In this document: positions 1 to 8,132 of the stretch, piece by piece | Layout: each line of letters opens with the position of its first letter | Position numbering within the stretch: position 1 is the first letter of the stretch | Position numbers and translations under genes: made by a program | The notes under the pieces: generated by a model | Databases searched by the model: none | Seen by the model: only the letters and a program-made list of their open reading frames with translations | What the model was told of the DNA's origin: nothing | Origin: Gemmatimonadota bacterium | Lineage (GTDB): Bacteria > Gemmatimonadota > Gemmatimonadetes > Longimicrobiales > Gaopeijiaceae | Reading direction: 5' to 3' | DNA: 64,000 nucleotides | Assembly: GCA_040882465.1 (NCBI GenBank) | Contig: JBBEBG010000001.1 | Coordinates: 119,075-183,074, forward strand

Positions 1-516
1 GATTCCCGCGGCCACGTTGAGTCCCGAGTCCGATCCCACCCGAAGGCCGTGGATACGAAGTGCGAGGTGCACCGCGTTGTACGTCACGAGGAAGGTGGCC
101 AGCACGACTCCCGGTCCCCCGCCGAGGAGCGCAACGCATCCGGCCCCGAGCAGGCACGCCGGACGCCATCCTCCCCAAACGAGGCCGTCCCCGAGTCCCC
201 CGAGGGGGCTCCGGAGCGCTTGGCGGAAGGCCCGGATCCGCGCCGGATCGACGCCGTCTTCGCGCATGCGGGCGAGCGCTCCGAGTGCTACCGGGGAGAG
301 ATACGGGTGTGTGTTGAAGGGCTCCGCGGCCCTTGCCACCTCGTCGGCTTCCGTGTCCCGGCGACCCGAGGGACCTCCCTCCGGCCCCGAAACCGACCCG
401 TTTTCCGGCCTGAGCGCCCAGGCGAAACCCGTGCCGAGAAGGTTCCGGTAGTTCCACGATCCCTGGATGAAAAAGGACCGAACGAGAAGTCGAGTCCGAC
501 TGAACGAATGCCCCAT
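1..516 (-). CDS. PTS mannose/fructose/sorbose-family EIID (3' end beyond window)
   Basis: Membrane subunit of a mannose-type phosphotransferase permease; EIID acts with EIIC in the inner membrane to move a sugar while EIIB phosphorylates it. The reading frame starts at an ATG whose A is also the last base of the EIIC stop codon, and it runs off the left edge. The N-terminus has the family-typical pattern FIQGSWNYRNLLGTGFAWAL, then after an insert the NTHPYLSPVALGALARM block, and a hydrophobic run near the edge. Gene order EIIA-EIIB-EIIC-EIID on the minus strand supports the call. About 172 residues are visible; the family is usually 250-280. Later PTS genes (HPr, EI) may lie beyond the edge. 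The substrate cannot be inferred. Confidence 0.85.
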   Translation of the reverse strand, partial: MGHSFSRTRLLVRSFFIQGSWNYRNLLGTGFAWALRPENGSVSGPEGGPSGRRDTEADEVARAAEPFNTHPYLSPVALGALARMREDGVDPARIRAFRQALRSPLGGLGDGLVWGGWRPACLLGAGCVALLGGGPGVVLATFLVTYNAVHLALRIHGLRVGSDSGLNVAAGI

Positions 517-1190
517 CAGAGGATGACCGCCAAAGCCACTCCGCCGAGCGCGCCGATCAAGAAGAAGAGGGCCCGCCGCCGCGGAAAGGACCAGGACCGA
601 AGGAGGGCGCCGCCCGCGAGCGCTCCCGGAAGGAGGAGGAGGGCGACGGTATCCGGAGTTCCGAGAGGCCACCACGCGCCGCCGAGGCGCGTCGAGAGCG
701 CCGTGCCCATCCCGATCCCGACCGCGGTCAATACCGCGCCCCTGGTCCCGTCGAGCGCGATACACGCCCAGTGCCGGAGGGAAAGCGCGCGATAGTCGCT
801 TCGTCCCTCGTCCACCGGACGGGTGATCCTTCCGTTCGCCCGGCGCAGGAGCGATATGGATCCGCCACCGAGCAGGCCCCACACCGTCCCGAGCGCGGCC
901 CCCGCGGCGAGGCCCGGCGACCCGCCGAGACTCACGGCCACCACGACCCCCGGAATCGCCGCCGGGCCGGGCTCCGGGAGTCGGGCGCCGCCCATGGGAA
1001 GGCCCCCAAGGTGAACGGCTTCCAGGACCCCACCCAGGAGGAGGCCCGTCTGAGGGTCGCCCAGGACCCACCCCGCGAGCGTTCCCGACACCAGGGGCCG
1101 CGAGATCATGATCTGTCCAACCGAGGTCGTGTCGAGAGCAGCCGCCACTCCGACGGCGACGAGAAGTAGCCAACTCGAGGGCTCAAGCAT
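516..1190 (-). CDS. PTS mannose/sorbose-family EIIC
   Basis: Polytopic inner-membrane subunit of the mannose-type PTS. The protein is about 224 residues and almost entirely hydrophobic. It has the EIIC pattern of an early TTSVGQIMISRPLVSGTLAGWVLGD block followed by a Gly-rich helix with LLLGGVLEAVHLGGLPMGGA. I chose the ATG that overlaps the last codons of EIIB (start MLEPSSW) rather than a longer frame lying inside the EIIB gene. It overlaps EIIB by 8 bases and EIID by 1 base, so the three are translationally coupled. It is slightly short for the family (about 260). Confidence 0.85.
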   Translation of the reverse strand: MLEPSSWLLLVAVGVAAALDTTSVGQIMISRPLVSGTLAGWVLGDPQTGLLLGGVLEAVHLGGLPMGGARLPEPGPAAIPGVVVAVSLGGSPGLAAGAALGTVWGLLGGGSISLLRRANGRITRPVDEGRSDYRALSLRHWACIALDGTRGAVLTAVGIGMGTALSTRLGGAWWPLGTPDTVALLLLPGALAGGALLRSWSFPRRRALFFLIGALGGVALAVIL

Positions 1191-1665
1191 CGAGGAGCCG
1201 GGCGGCGGAAGTCTTTGCCGAGGATGGGAGGTCCTGCGCGACGATGTCCACTCCTTCGGCGACAAGCGCGCGGATGCGCTCCTCGTCGGCATCGTCGAGG
1301 AAGAGGTAGGGAAGCCGCTCGCGCCGGCCCGGCCCGTGGTGGATCCCCCCGAGGTTCACGGTTTCCCCGGCGAGCGCGCCTCCACGAGCGAGGCGCGTCA
1401 TGTGATCCAGGTCGCGGGTGAGTAGGACGACTCTCTCGGCACCCCTTCGCCACTCCGCGAGCCGCCCGCGGGCCTCCTCCACGCCGACGAAGTCCGAGGT
1501 GGCCTCCTGCGGCGTCCCGAGCTGGTAGAGATCCTTTTCCCAACCGCTCGCGGCCAGGGCATCGTCCACCACGACATAGTGTGAAGGCCGGATTCTCTCC
1601 CCCCAACCGAGGGTGACCTGCCCGTGGATGAGCCGCTCGTCCACGCGAAAGAGAAGGATCGCCAC
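1183..1665 (-). CDS. PTS mannose/fructose/sorbose-family EIIB
   Basis: Cytoplasmic phosphocarrier that takes phosphate from EIIA and passes it to the sugar during transport. The 160-residue length is normal. The active-site motif FRVDERLIHGQV is at residues 6-17, with the phosphorylated His at about residue 15. The DRD-type and IVAQDLP segments later in the chain also fit the EIIB-man fold. It lies 14 bases after EIIA and overlaps EIIC. Sugar specificity is unknown. Confidence 0.9.
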   Translation of the reverse strand: MAILLFRVDERLIHGQVTLGWGERIRPSHYVVVDDALAASGWEKDLYQLGTPQEATSDFVGVEEARGRLAEWRRGAERVVLLTRDLDHMTRLARGGALAGETVNLGGIHHGPGRRERLPYLFLDDADEERIRALVAEGVDIVAQDLPSSAKTSAARLLDA

Positions 1666-1679
1666 CCGCCGTCTCTTCC

Positions 1680-2084
1680 TCAGGGCGTTTCCAGTTGGAA
1701 GGAGCGCACCGCCTCCCTCCCTCTCTCCAGGACGCGCTGGACAAGCGCATCAAGGGAAAGGTGGCGGTGGAAAACGAAGTCGAGGAGCATCGGAAGGTTC
1801 GTGCCATAAACGACCCGGCGCCCGTCGGGGTCTCGGCAGGCAAATCTGGCGGCGAGGGCACAGCTCCCGGTTTGGAGGTCGGTGAAGATGATGGCGGGAC
1901 CGGGCCCGGCCAGCTCATCCACGGTCCGGAGGAGCTCGTCTGGCCCCTTCGCCTCGTTGCTCACCGGAACGAGTGCGTCGGCCGGGGCTCCCGCGATCTT
2001 TCGCACCGCGTCCACCATTCCGAAGCACATGGAGCCATGGGTCACGAGGACGCCCCGCACGAGGGGGACCTCTCGCTCACTCAT
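1680..2084 (-). CDS. PTS mannose-family EIIA
   Basis: Small soluble phosphocarrier (134 residues) that accepts phosphate from HPr and gives it to EIIB. The core reads GVLVTHGSM near residues 11-19, where the His of THGS is the expected phosphorylation site. A later FTDLQTGS segment matches the EIIA-man strand and loop. Its ATG overlaps the hprK stop region by 8 bases, which ties transport and HPr kinase into one operon. It could serve a regulatory rather than a transport role, as in many bacteria with sparse PTS sets. Confidence 0.88.
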   Translation of the reverse strand: MSEREVPLVRGVLVTHGSMCFGMVDAVRKIAGAPADALVPVSNEAKGPDELLRTVDELAGPGPAIIFTDLQTGSCALAARFACRDPDGRRVVYGTNLPMLLDFVFHRHLSLDALVQRVLERGREAVRSFQLETP

Positions 2085-3039
2085 AGTCCTCCTCCAGGTA
2101 TTCCCCGACCGGAGCCATCCCTCTCTGAAGATGCAAGTCGAACTCCGCCGCCGAATTTACGCCGGCGTATTTGAGGAGGTGGTTCATAGCCACGACTTCC
2201 GAGATGACCGTGATGTTTTTTCCCGGATTCAGCGGAATGGTGACGCGAGGCAGATTCACACCGAGGATTTGTGTCTCGTCCACGTCGAGGCCGGTGCGAT
2301 CGAAGGGGCGCGAATCGTCCCACTCGTCCAGCTGCACGATGACCTCGATCCGCTTCTGGAGGCGTATGGCCCGGATCCCGAAGAGCGCCTGAACGTCAAT
2401 GATCCCGATCCCGCGGATCTCCATGTGATGTCGCTGGCGTTCGTGTCCCCGTCCGATCAGAACGTCGTTTCCCCGTTCGGACACCATGACGAGGTCGTCG
2501 GCTACGAGGCGATGTCCGCGCTCGATGAGGTCGAGGACACATTCGCTTTTCCCGATCCCGCTTTTTCCCATGAAAAGAAGTCCGACTCCGTAAACGTCGG
2601 CGAGGGAGCCGTGCACGGTCGTGGAGGGTGCAAGGGTGACCTCCACGTACGGCTTGATTCGCCGGAAGAAATCACGGGTGCTCAACGAGGACCGGAAGAC
2701 GGGAACGCCGGCGGCAAGGGCGATGTCCAGCAGGACGGAAGGAACCTGCTGACCCTTGGTGACGAAGGCCGCGGGGACCGCCTTCGAGAAAAAGGCCTCG
2801 AGCCGGACGCGTCGCTCCTCTTCCGAGAGCGTGGAGAGGTAGGTCATTTCGGTCTCGCCGAAGACCTGCATCCGCCCATCGGGGAACCGCGCGACGTAGC
2901 CCGCGAGCGCGAGGCCCGGCGTGGAGACGTCCGCGTCGGAACACTCCCGGTCGAGTGAAACTCCGGGGGTGAGGAGCTCGAGGGCGAGCGTCTCGCCCCG
3001 GGTGTCCATGAGCTCCTGGATGCGGAAACTTCCGGCCAT
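2077..3039 (-). CDS. hprK: HPr kinase/phosphorylase
   Basis: Bifunctional enzyme that phosphorylates or dephosphorylates the regulatory Ser of HPr, linking carbon status to PTS activity. Visible features (numbering from the chosen ATG) are an N-terminal DRTGG-like domain (1-130), a catalytic His in TTVHGS near 143, a Walker A GKSGIGKS near 158-165, and the C-terminal family signature around LPRVTIPLNPGKN. I chose the internal ATG (MAGSFRIQ) because GAGAAGGGG lies just upstream of it; an ATG ten codons earlier has no clear ribosome-binding site. The result is 320 residues, the usual length. It is the first gene of the PTS operon. Confidence 0.95.
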   Translation of the reverse strand: MAGSFRIQELMDTRGETLALELLTPGVSLDRECSDADVSTPGLALAGYVARFPDGRMQVFGETEMTYLSTLSEEERRVRLEAFFSKAVPAAFVTKGQQVPSVLLDIALAAGVPVFRSSLSTRDFFRRIKPYVEVTLAPSTTVHGSLADVYGVGLLFMGKSGIGKSECVLDLIERGHRLVADDLVMVSERGNDVLIGRGHERQRHHMEIRGIGIIDVQALFGIRAIRLQKRIEVIVQLDEWDDSRPFDRTGLDVDETQILGVNLPRVTIPLNPGKNITVISEVVAMNHLLKYAGVNSAAEFDLHLQRGMAPVGEYLEEDYE

Positions 3040-3081
3040 CTTGGACCCCTTCTCCCCTCGTTGGGCCATGGACGAAAAAAG

Positions 3082-4209
3082 CTAGCGGCCGTCCCCGGAG
3101 GCGGCTACTGCGTCCTCGAAAACCCGCCCCAGGCGGGCGGCGGCCCGGTCCCAGGAGAGCCCTTCGGCAAAACTCCGCCCCGCCCGACCAAACGCCCGGC
3201 GCAGGTCCTCATTATCGAGGAGGCGTCGGATGCTCCGGGCGAGCGCAGAGACGTCACCGTGTTGCACCAATAACCCGGTTTTTTCGTGTAGGACCGAGTC
3301 GCGGAGCCCGAGGACGTCGCTCGCGACGCTCGGAGTGCCGCAGGCGGCAGCCTCCAGGATGGAGATCCCCCACCCTTCCTTTTCGGAGGTCAGGACATGT
3401 ACCCAGCTCCGCTGAAGGAGGCGGACCTTATCCTCCTCCGAAATGAAGCCGAGAAACCGAATCTCCCCTTCCCCGAGTTCCAGCCGCCGGGCTTCCCTCT
3501 CCAGTACCGGACGGCGGTCGCCCTCCCCGGCAATGAGAAGCTGCACCGGAAGGCCTTCCGCTCTCAGGGCCGCCGCGGCTCGCAGCACCAGATCCACCCG
3601 CTTGTAGCGCTTCAGCCGCCCCAGATAGAGGAGGGTGGGATCCTGGAAACGGGCCCCGTCGTCCCCCGGTCTGAAGCGCTCCGCGTCCACGCCATTTTCG
3701 ACGACCTCGATGCGCGCGGGGTCGAGCCCGCGGCGGGCGAGATCCTCGCGTGTGCTTTGCGAAATCGCCACGATCGGGACGCCCCGATAAACCCGAGGAA
3801 TGGGGCGCTCGAGGATCCAGGTGGCGGCGGCGATCGGAAACCTCGCCTCATGGAAGGCGGTTCGTCCGAAGAGGTGGTGCACGAGGAGCACGACGGGAAG
3901 GTCCGTCCAGCGCGGCGCGAAGAGGGGGACCTTGTTCAGGTCCTCCACCACCAGCGAGAAACGGTCCGCCGCCAAGAGGCCCCGCGCGTAGCTCGGAGCC
4001 GCCGCTGCGAAGGTATGCCGCCCCCCTATGCGGTGCACCTCGATGCCGTCGAGAACACATCGGCCCGGGGCACCCGGCCACCCCGAGGTGACCAGGGTCA
4101 CCTTCCATCCCTGGGCCACCAGTCTTCCAAAGCACTGGTGCAGGTGGTGCTCCGCTCCGCCGGCCTGCGGGTTCTCCCGATCCAGCCAGTTGAGCAGGAG
4201 GACGTTCAT
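3082..4209 (-). CDS. Glycosyltransferase family 4 (GT-B fold)
   Basis: Predicted cytoplasmic nucleotide-sugar glycosyltransferase of 375 residues. The N-terminal acceptor-domain motif NPQAGGAEHHLHQ (about residues 14-26) and a C-terminal donor domain are seen. The donor domain has the E-x7-E-type element around SEKEGWGISILEAAACGTPSVAS, typical of GT4. VVENGVDAERF is the usual linker signature. Likely acceptors are a polysaccharide or lipid carrier, but none can be named. It sits between hprK and nusB on the same strand with short gaps and shows no functional tie to either. Confidence 0.85.
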   Translation of the reverse strand: MNVLLLNWLDRENPQAGGAEHHLHQCFGRLVAQGWKVTLVTSGWPGAPGRCVLDGIEVHRIGGRHTFAAAAPSYARGLLAADRFSLVVEDLNKVPLFAPRWTDLPVVLLVHHLFGRTAFHEARFPIAAATWILERPIPRVYRGVPIVAISQSTREDLARRGLDPARIEVVENGVDAERFRPGDDGARFQDPTLLYLGRLKRYKRVDLVLRAAAALRAEGLPVQLLIAGEGDRRPVLEREARRLELGEGEIRFLGFISEEDKVRLLQRSWVHVLTSEKEGWGISILEAAACGTPSVASDVLGLRDSVLHEKTGLLVQHGDVSALARSIRRLLDNEDLRRAFGRAGRSFAEGLSWDRAAARLGRVFEDAVAASGDGR

Positions 4210-4214
4210 GGGGT

Positions 4215-4685
4215 TCAGGAGGATGGAGTCTTCCGCGGGTTGGCCCGGTACACGGCGTCGAGCACACCGTTCACAAACCGGTGGGAGTCGTCGCCGCCGT
4301 ATTGCCCGGCGAGGCGAACGCCCTCCTGGAGCGCCACTTTCTGAGGAGTCTCCTCCGCGAAGAGGAGCTCGGCCGTGGCGAGCCGAAGGACCGACCGGTC
4401 CACCCGCGAGAGCCGCTCCAGCCGCCAGTTCTCCATCGCGTCCCGGAGGGCACGGTCGATTTCGGGAAGGTGGTCCTTCACGAGCGCCAGGTGGCGGCGG
4501 ATGAAGGGCTTCCGGGTGGGCGCGACCCGTCGCGTCCGGAATACGTCTTCCATCGCGTCCTCGAGCGGACGGTGCGGGGTCGTGCTCTCCCAGGCGTAGA
4601 GCACCTGGAGCGCCCAGGAGCGGGCGCGCACCCGCTGCACTCGCTCGGACGCCGAAAGCGTTCCCACGCGGGTGCCCGCCGTCAC
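4215..4685 (-). CDS. nusB: Transcription antitermination factor NusB
   Basis: RNA-binding helical protein that with NusE helps antitermination on rRNA operons. Family hallmarks are RARSWALQVLYAWE near the N-terminus and RLSRVDRSVLRLATAELLF followed by VALQEGVRLAGQYGGDDSHRFVNGVLDAV. The proposed GTG start overlaps the ribH stop as GTGA; another GTG six codons downstream is possible, giving 156 or 150 residues. Placement directly after ribH is a widely conserved order. Confidence 0.93.
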   Translation of the reverse strand: MTAGTRVGTLSASERVQRVRARSWALQVLYAWESTTPHRPLEDAMEDVFRTRRVAPTRKPFIRRHLALVKDHLPEIDRALRDAMENWRLERLSRVDRSVLRLATAELLFAEETPQKVALQEGVRLAGQYGGDDSHRFVNGVLDAVYRANPRKTPSS

Positions 4686-5146
4686 CGGAGTGTACCGTAG
4701 AGGTTCGCCATTTCCAGGGCGGTGAGCGCCGCCTCCCACCCCTTGTTCTCGGATCCGCTTCCCGCGCGAACGAGTGCCTGTTCGAGAGTTTCCGTCGTGA
4801 GAAGGCCGAAGCCGAAGGAGAGCTTCGACTCCCTTGCGAGCTCGCCCAGTCCCCGGGTGGTTTCGCCGGCCACGAAGTCGAAGTGGGGTGTGTCGCCGCG
4901 GATCACGCACCCGAGCGCGACGACGCCGTCCACTCCACCTCGTTCGATGACGCGAGCGCAGGCACCGGGAAGCTCGAACGCCCCGGGAACCCGCACGATC
5001 TCGATCTCTTCGGGAGAGACACCGTGCGTGGTGAGGGCTTCGAGGGCCCCCGCGGTGAGCTCTTCGGTCACCACCTCGTTGAAACGCGAAACGACGATGG
5101 CGAATCGCCTCCCCGCCCCGTCGAGCGACCCCACCCGCTCCTTCAC
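4682..5146 (-). CDS. ribH: 6,7-dimethyl-8-ribityllumazine synthase
   Basis: Condenses the pyrimidinedione of the riboflavin pathway with 3,4-dihydroxy-2-butanone 4-phosphate to lumazine. Motifs are FAIVVSRFNEVVTEEL (N-terminal substrate loop), VRVPGAFELP, VVALGCVIRGDTPHFDFVAGE with the catalytic His, and a C-terminal NKGWEAALTALEM. The length is 154 residues. The GTG start overlaps the ribBA stop (GTGA), so translation is coupled; longer upstream frames run inside ribBA and were rejected. Confidence 0.96.
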   Translation of the reverse strand: MKERVGSLDGAGRRFAIVVSRFNEVVTEELTAGALEALTTHGVSPEEIEIVRVPGAFELPGACARVIERGGVDGVVALGCVIRGDTPHFDFVAGETTRGLGELARESKLSFGFGLLTTETLEQALVRAGSGSENKGWEAALTALEMANLYGTLR

Positions 5147-6342
5147 GGAAGGTGCCCGAGCTTTCGCCGTTTGGTTTCGAGGTAGGCGGCGTTGTGTGTC
5201 CCCGGTTCGATCCGGAGTGGTTCGCGACCGGTGATCTCGAGCCCATACCCCTCGAGTCCGACGATCTTTTTCGGGTTGTTCGTGAGAAGCCGGATCCTGG
5301 AGAGCCCGAGGTCCACGAGAATCTGTGCGCCGATCCCGTAGTCCCGGAGATCCGGCTTGAAGCCGAGCGTCAGATTTGCCTCCACCGTGTCCTGCCCCTG
5401 CTCCTGCAGCTCGTAAGCACGGAGCTTGTTCCCGAGCCCCATCCCCCTCCCTTCCTGGCGGAGGTAGACGATCGCGCCGAGCCCCTCGGCCTCGATACGT
5501 GCCATCGCGGCATCGAGCTGCTCCCCGCAATCGCAACGGAGCGACCCGAACACATCTCCCGTCAGGCACTCCGAGTGCATTCGCACGAGGACGTCTTCTT
5601 TTCCGGCGATTTCGCCCCTCACGAGCGCCACGTGTTCCCGATCGTCTATGAGGCTCTCGTAGCCGATGAGGCGAAAGTCTCCGCGCCGCGTAGGGAGGCC
5701 GACTTCGGCGATGCGACGGACGAGGCGTTCCTTCGCGAGGCGATACGCGACCAGCTGGGCCACGGTCACGAAGCGGATCGAGTGTTCGCGCGCGAAGGCT
5801 TCGAGTTGCGGGCGGCGCGCCATCGTCCCGTCGGGATTCAGGATCTCGCAGATGACCCCGACGGGCGGGAGGCCGGCCAGCCGTGCCAGGTCGACGGCCG
5901 CCTCGGTCTGCCCCACCCGGCGAAGCACACCGCCGGGCTGCGCGCGGAGGGGGAAGATGTGCCCGGGGCGCCGGAGGTCGGCCGGCTTGGATTGGTCGTC
6001 CGCGAGGACACGGATCGTCGTGGCGCGATCGTGCGAGCTGATCCCCGTCGTCACGCCGAATCTCTGGTTCGCATCCACCGAGATCGTGAACGCGGTGCGA
6101 TTCGGGTCGGTATTCTGATCCGTCATCAGGGGAAGATCGAGCTCGTCCGCCCTCTCACGGGTCAGCGCCACGCAGATGAGGCCGCGCCCATGTTTCGCCA
6201 TGAAGTTGACGTGCTCCGAGGTGACCTCCGCGGCCGCGCACACGAGGTCCCCCTCGTTTTCGCGATCCTCATCGTCCGCCACGATGATCATCCGGCCGTC
6301 CCGGATGTCCCGGATGGCTTCCTCGATACGGTCAAACGGCAT
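5143..6342 (-). CDS. ribBA: Bifunctional DHBP synthase / GTP cyclohydrolase II (RibBA)
   Basis: Carries the two entry activities of riboflavin synthesis. The N-terminal half (about 1-200) is 3,4-dihydroxy-2-butanone-4-phosphate synthase with the acidic loop DDEDRENEGDL (23-33). The C-terminal half is GTP cyclohydrolase II with the zinc site CLTGDVFGSLRCDCGEQ and the loop RQEGRGMGLGNKLRAYELQ. Oddity: the block normally reading GHTEAxxDL in the first domain reads VGQTEAAVDL here, so Gln145 replaces a conserved metal-binding His. The synthase half may therefore be weakened or use an altered metal site. The protein has 399 residues, normal for a fusion. Confidence 0.95.
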   Translation of the reverse strand: MPFDRIEEAIRDIRDGRMIIVADDEDRENEGDLVCAAAEVTSEHVNFMAKHGRGLICVALTRERADELDLPLMTDQNTDPNRTAFTISVDANQRFGVTTGISSHDRATTIRVLADDQSKPADLRRPGHIFPLRAQPGGVLRRVGQTEAAVDLARLAGLPPVGVICEILNPDGTMARRPQLEAFAREHSIRFVTVAQLVAYRLAKERLVRRIAEVGLPTRRGDFRLIGYESLIDDREHVALVRGEIAGKEDVLVRMHSECLTGDVFGSLRCDCGEQLDAAMARIEAEGLGAIVYLRQEGRGMGLGNKLRAYELQEQGQDTVEANLTLGFKPDLRDYGIGAQILVDLGLSRIRLLTNNPKKIVGLEGYGLEITGREPLRIEPGTHNAAYLETKRRKLGHLP

Positions 6343-6970
6343 CCGCCGGCCCTCCCTTCGTCTCTTCGCCCCGCAACCCGCTGCGGAGAAGCTTGCCCAC
6401 GTATTTTCCGATCAGGTCCCCCTCCACGTTCACCGCGTCCCCCGCTTTCAGCCATCGAAAGTTGGTGTTTTCCCAGGTGTGCGGGATGATCCCGACCTCG
6501 ACGCCATCGTCGCCGAGGAGACGGTTCACGGTCAGGCTCACTCCGTTGAGTGCGATCGACCCATGGAGGAGGGTCGTCCGATGCACCTCGGGCGGAATCA
6601 GGATCTCGAGGACCCGGAATTCCCCGACCTCGCGAATCTCCTTCAGGAAACCTAGTCCATCCACATGTCCCTGAACCAGATGCCCGTCCAGGCGTTCCCC
6701 AAGGGCCATCGCCCTTTCGAGATTGACCCGGCTTCCGGGGACATAGGTTCCGGCGAGGGTCCGCGCCACCGTGGTGCCAATCGCCTCGACGAGGAATCCC
6801 GCCCCTCCGACGCTGACCGGGGTCAGGCAAGCTCCGTCCACGGCGAGCGAAGAGCCGGGCGAAACGTCCGCGAGGAGGGCTTCATCCGCCTCGATATGGA
6901 TCCGCCGCACCCCGTCCCCCTCCTCCACGCCGGCGACTCGCCCGACGCCCTCCACGATTCCGGTGAACAT
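6332..6970 (-). CDS. ribE: Riboflavin synthase (alpha subunit)
   Basis: Dismutates two lumazine molecules to riboflavin. It has the duplicated barrel: N-terminal MFTGIVEGVGRV and internal GHLVQGHVDGLG, with LAVDGACLTPVSV and ALNGVSLTVNRL as the paired active-site strands. It has 212 residues. I chose the MFTGIVE start because it is the canonical N-terminus and follows the ribD stop directly (TGATG, 1 base shared). The 3' end overlaps ribBA by 11 bases. Confidence 0.96.
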   Translation of the reverse strand: MFTGIVEGVGRVAGVEEGDGVRRIHIEADEALLADVSPGSSLAVDGACLTPVSVGGAGFLVEAIGTTVARTLAGTYVPGSRVNLERAMALGERLDGHLVQGHVDGLGFLKEIREVGEFRVLEILIPPEVHRTTLLHGSIALNGVSLTVNRLLGDDGVEVGIIPHTWENTNFRWLKAGDAVNVEGDLIGKYVGKLLRSGLRGEETKGGPADAV

Positions 6971-8103
6971 CAGGAACTTTCCTCCGTCGGACCCGGCTTC
7001 AGGGCGAGCCAGAGATCCTCGCCGAGCCGTCGGGGCGCCTCTCCAAAGCTCCATGCCGCGCCGGCCGCGCCGGCAACCGGGGGAGACGGTAGCCCGGGAA
7101 AGGCCGGAACGCCTTCCTCTCCCAGGAAGCGGGGCGCGAGCGCCAGGTAGAGTCGGTCCACGAGCCCGGAGCTGAGCAGCGACGAGGCCACCTCCCCGCC
7201 CCCTTCGCAAAGAAGGCTTTCGATTCCGCGTCTCCGCAACTCTTTCATCGCCGTATCCAGATCCACCCTTCCACCCGCGGTCGCGGGGACGTCGACCAGG
7301 ATCGCACCCTTTTCTTCCACAACGCGCCGCCAGCTCTTCGGGCTCTCGGGAGTGGTGACGATCCACACCTCGCTCTCCCTGTCCCCGAACACCTGGGCAC
7401 GCGGGCCGAGCTTGCCGGTCGCATCGAGGAGGATCCGGCGCGGCGCGATTCGGGGCTCCACGGGGCCCCGAACCGTCAGGAGGGGATCGTCCGCGATGGC
7501 GGTGCCTGTTCCCACGAGAATTCCATCGAACCCCGCCCGCAGGCGATGAACTTCCTCGAGAGCTTCACGCCCCGACAGTGTGCCGCGTTCCCCCGCCCTC
7601 GCCGCGATGCGACCGTCGAGGGAGAGGGCGAGCTTGAGCGCGGTCCATGGCCGCTCCCTCTCGGCGGCGAAGAAAGTGGGATTCTCCCACCGGGCCTCTT
7701 CCGCCGTCATGGCGGGACCGATGACCGCGATCCCCTTCGCGGCGAGGAGGGGCCCTCCGCCGCCGGACTCCTCCCCGGGATCGGAGGCCCCGAAGACGAC
7801 CCGCGAAACTCCGGCGGCGAGAAGGGCGTCCGTGCAGGGCGGAGTTTGGCCCTGATGCCGGCAGGGTTCCAGCGAGACAAACACCTCCGCCCCGTTGCTG
7901 CGATTCCCCGCGGCCGCCAGGGCGACGACCTCGGCGTGGGGGCCGCCATATTCGGCGTGCCATCCCTCTCCGACGACCTCTCCATCTCGCACGATGACAC
8001 ACCCGACAAGGGGATTCGGGTGAACCCGACCCCACCCCTTTCGCCCCAGCTCCACGGCCCGTTGCAGGGAACCGCGGTCACGAGGCGAGAGGGAAGCCGG
8101 CAC
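6970..8103 (-). CDS. ribD: Bifunctional deaminase/reductase RibD
   Basis: Two consecutive steps of riboflavin synthesis. The N-terminal zinc deaminase has HPNPLVGCVI, HAEVVAL (about 56-62) and the zinc cysteines in EPCRHQGQTPPC (79-90). The C-terminal NADPH-dependent reductase (about 150-377) has LALSLDGRIA, GTGTAIADDPLLTVR and LLCEGGGEVASSLL. The GTG start at the first codon after a GGTGGTG stretch gives 377 residues, the usual length. First gene of the rib cluster. I see no FMN riboswitch fold in the short gap upstream. Confidence 0.94.
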   Translation of the reverse strand: MPASLSPRDRGSLQRAVELGRKGWGRVHPNPLVGCVIVRDGEVVGEGWHAEYGGPHAEVVALAAAGNRSNGAEVFVSLEPCRHQGQTPPCTDALLAAGVSRVVFGASDPGEESGGGGPLLAAKGIAVIGPAMTAEEARWENPTFFAAERERPWTALKLALSLDGRIAARAGERGTLSGREALEEVHRLRAGFDGILVGTGTAIADDPLLTVRGPVEPRIAPRRILLDATGKLGPRAQVFGDRESEVWIVTTPESPKSWRRVVEEKGAILVDVPATAGGRVDLDTAMKELRRRGIESLLCEGGGEVASSLLSSGLVDRLYLALAPRFLGEEGVPAFPGLPSPPVAGAAGAAWSFGEAPRRLGEDLWLALKPGPTEESS

Positions 8104-8132
8104 TTCACCACCACCGACTGGGTCGCGCTTCG

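Noticed and set aside
8104-8132. FMN riboswitch upstream of ribD
   Set aside because: Only 29 bases separate ribD from the next gene and no conserved RFN element is seen.
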